16,393 bases of DNA from an uncultured Thermomicrobia bacterium (GTDB lineage Bacteria; Chloroflexota; Chloroflexia; Thermomicrobiales; JALYUS01). The notes under the pieces are model-generated. The model was not told the DNA's origin. It worked only from the letters and a program-made list of their open reading frames with translations, and ran no database searches. Both the position numbers and the translations under genes were made by a program. This document shows, in pieces, positions 15,754 through 16,393 of the stretch. The DNA is taken from NCBI GenBank assembly GCA_937968015.1, contig CALBSO010000096.1:1-16393 (forward strand), in the 5' to 3' direction. Position 1 is the first letter of the stretch. Each line of letters begins with the position of its first letter.

Positions 15754-15783
15754 GAGCGGATAGCGAATGCGATTATTCCGCTC
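15754..15783. repeat. Inverted repeat upstream of the 14-bp palindrome
   Basis: GAGCGGA (15754-15760) and TCCGCTC (15777-15783), a perfect 7-bp pair around a 16-base loop. It lies in the intergenic gap next to the palindrome at 15787-15800 and downstream of the luciferase-like gene on the minus strand. It may form part of a terminator structure; there is no T-run. Confidence 0.4.
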
Positions 15784-15786
15784 ATT

Positions 15787-15800
15787 CATCCGTACGGATG
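15787..15800. promoter_or_regulatory. Perfect 14-bp palindrome
   Basis: CATCCGTACGGATG is its own reverse complement over all 14 bases, with two more matching pairs outside one mismatch (15784-15803). It ends 10 bases from the stop of the luciferase-like gene. With no loop it is more like a protein-binding site than a terminator, though in RNA it could pair with a short loop. The binding factor is unknown. Confidence 0.45.
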
Positions 15801-15809
15801 TATGCGGAT

Positions 15810-16393
15810 TCACCCCGACCCAATGCTCGCCTCCAGATCGGCCATTCGTGGCACGACCTCGGTCATCAGCAACTCCATCGAGCGCCGCCACTTCTCCTCC
15901 GGCTGCCACTCATGACCGATCACCAGCAGCGTGCCGAAGCCGCCAACGGTCGTGTAGAGGTCGCGCAGCTTCTGCGTCACCTCCTCCACGTCGCCAACGA
16001 TCCAGAGGTTCTCGCAGAGATAGTCGAGCGTCACCGCGTCGTCGGGCATCGCGGGGTCGAGCTTCGGCCCGATCAGCATGTTGTTCTTCTTCAACAGCGG
16101 CAGGAAGTAGTCGCGCCAGTCACGCCCCAGCACGCCGTCAAGCACATCGCGCCGTGCCTGCTCCGGCGTCTCGCCGATGTAGATATCGCGCGAGACCCGC
16201 CAGATCGCGCGGTCCGCGGTGCGCCCGGCCTGCGCACTACTCGCGGCGTAGGTTTCCCAGTGCGCCTTCAGCGTCGCCGGCGTGACGATATTGATGCTCA
16301 TCGGGATCCAATCGCGCTCCCCGGCCAGCGTCAACATGTCGGAGCGCGGCCCGATCCCCGCCACGGCGATGGGCGGGTGGGGGCGCTGATAGG
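15810..16393 (-). CDS. LLM-class flavin-dependent oxidoreductase (luciferase-like), C-terminal part
   Basis: The last 193 residues of a bacterial-luciferase-like TIM-barrel oxidoreductase; the N-terminus lies beyond the window. Such enzymes use FMN or F420 to oxidise or hydroxylate small molecules. The segment at the edge, QRPHPPIAVAGIGPRSDML, is a family signature ('QkPhPPI..gG') that normally sits mid-protein, so about 150-180 residues are missing. It is followed by AGERDWIPMSINIVTPATLKAHWETYAASSAQAGRTADRAIWRVSRDIYIGETPEQARRDVLDG, and NLWIVGDVEEVTQKLRDLYTTVGGFGTLLVIGHEW, the usual 'G.pe.V..kl..l....G.d..ll' end region. The resemblance is closest to limonene-monooxygenase-type LLM proteins. 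The frame stays open to the window edge. The substrate and cofactor cannot be told. It is on the minus strand, with its 3' end at the palindromes. Confidence 0.9.
   Translation of the reverse strand, partial: YQRPHPPIAVAGIGPRSDMLTLAGERDWIPMSINIVTPATLKAHWETYAASSAQAGRTADRAIWRVSRDIYIGETPEQARRDVLDGVLGRDWRDYFLPLLKKNNMLIGPKLDPAMPDDAVTLDYLCENLWIVGDVEEVTQKLRDLYTTVGGFGTLLVIGHEWQPEEKWRRSMELLMTEVVPRMADLEASIGSG

Overview
This is a GC-rich bacterial chromosome segment with 15 protein genes that I can support. They are mostly single genes or short two- to three-gene units, often divergent or convergent. A free-living, heterotrophic, non-proteobacterial organism fits best. My guess is a Chloroflexota (Thermomicrobia-like) lineage, from the clpB control region (CIRCE plus a HAIR-like site), the RpiB active-site signature (EHDxxN), a WYL regulator, a luciferase-like oxidoreductase and a secreted small-protein family. 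That assignment is inference only. I see no rRNA, tRNA, CRISPR array, transposase or phage gene.

Layout. 1-934: the end of a Dpp/Opp-type ABC permease, with the rest of its operon outside the window. 965-2214 (minus): a toxin-antitoxin pair (RelE/HigB-like toxin, then HigA-like antitoxin) followed 24 bases later by a DinB-fold protein. Divergent from it is rpiB (2323-2796), which meets clpB (2891-5551, minus) at a shared hairpin. The clpB control region holds a CIRCE operator and, just upstream, a HAIR-like inverted repeat. Divergent from clpB is an ECF sigma factor (5774-6388) with no anti-sigma gene after it, only a 10-codon frame and two G/C hairpins. A small secreted protein (6496-7005, minus) diverges from a CNNM/CorC-type membrane protein (7266-8633). 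After about 290 bases without a clear gene comes a squalene/phytoene synthase (8927-10069). Its atypical 3' end overlaps a convergent VOC (glyoxalase-fold) gene (9997-10407, minus), preceded in the same unit by a DUF3224-like gene (10462-10860, minus). The region between DUF3224 and an AraC-type regulator (11095-11907) holds a perfect Gram-positive-type LexA box (10918-10931). A repeat-like intergenic stretch leads to a Spinster-like MFS transporter (12276-13607). Last are a NIPSNAP-like protein (13667-14452, minus) divergent from a WYL regulator (14575-15582), a stretch with a possible DUF5666-like remnant and palindromes, and the C-terminal half of an LLM flavin-type oxidoreductase (15810 to the edge, minus).

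How it fits together. The window looks like ordinary chromosomal stress, housekeeping and accessory metabolism, not one dedicated new system. The most informative signals are regulatory: combined HrcA/HspR-type control of clpB; a possible SOS operator in front of DUF3224-VOC and/or an AraC gene; a probably leaderless toxin mRNA with a strong Shine-Dalgarno sequence for its antitoxin; and a 45-bp-spaced inverted repeat in the NIPSNAP/WYL divergent promoter region. None of these could be tested by search here.
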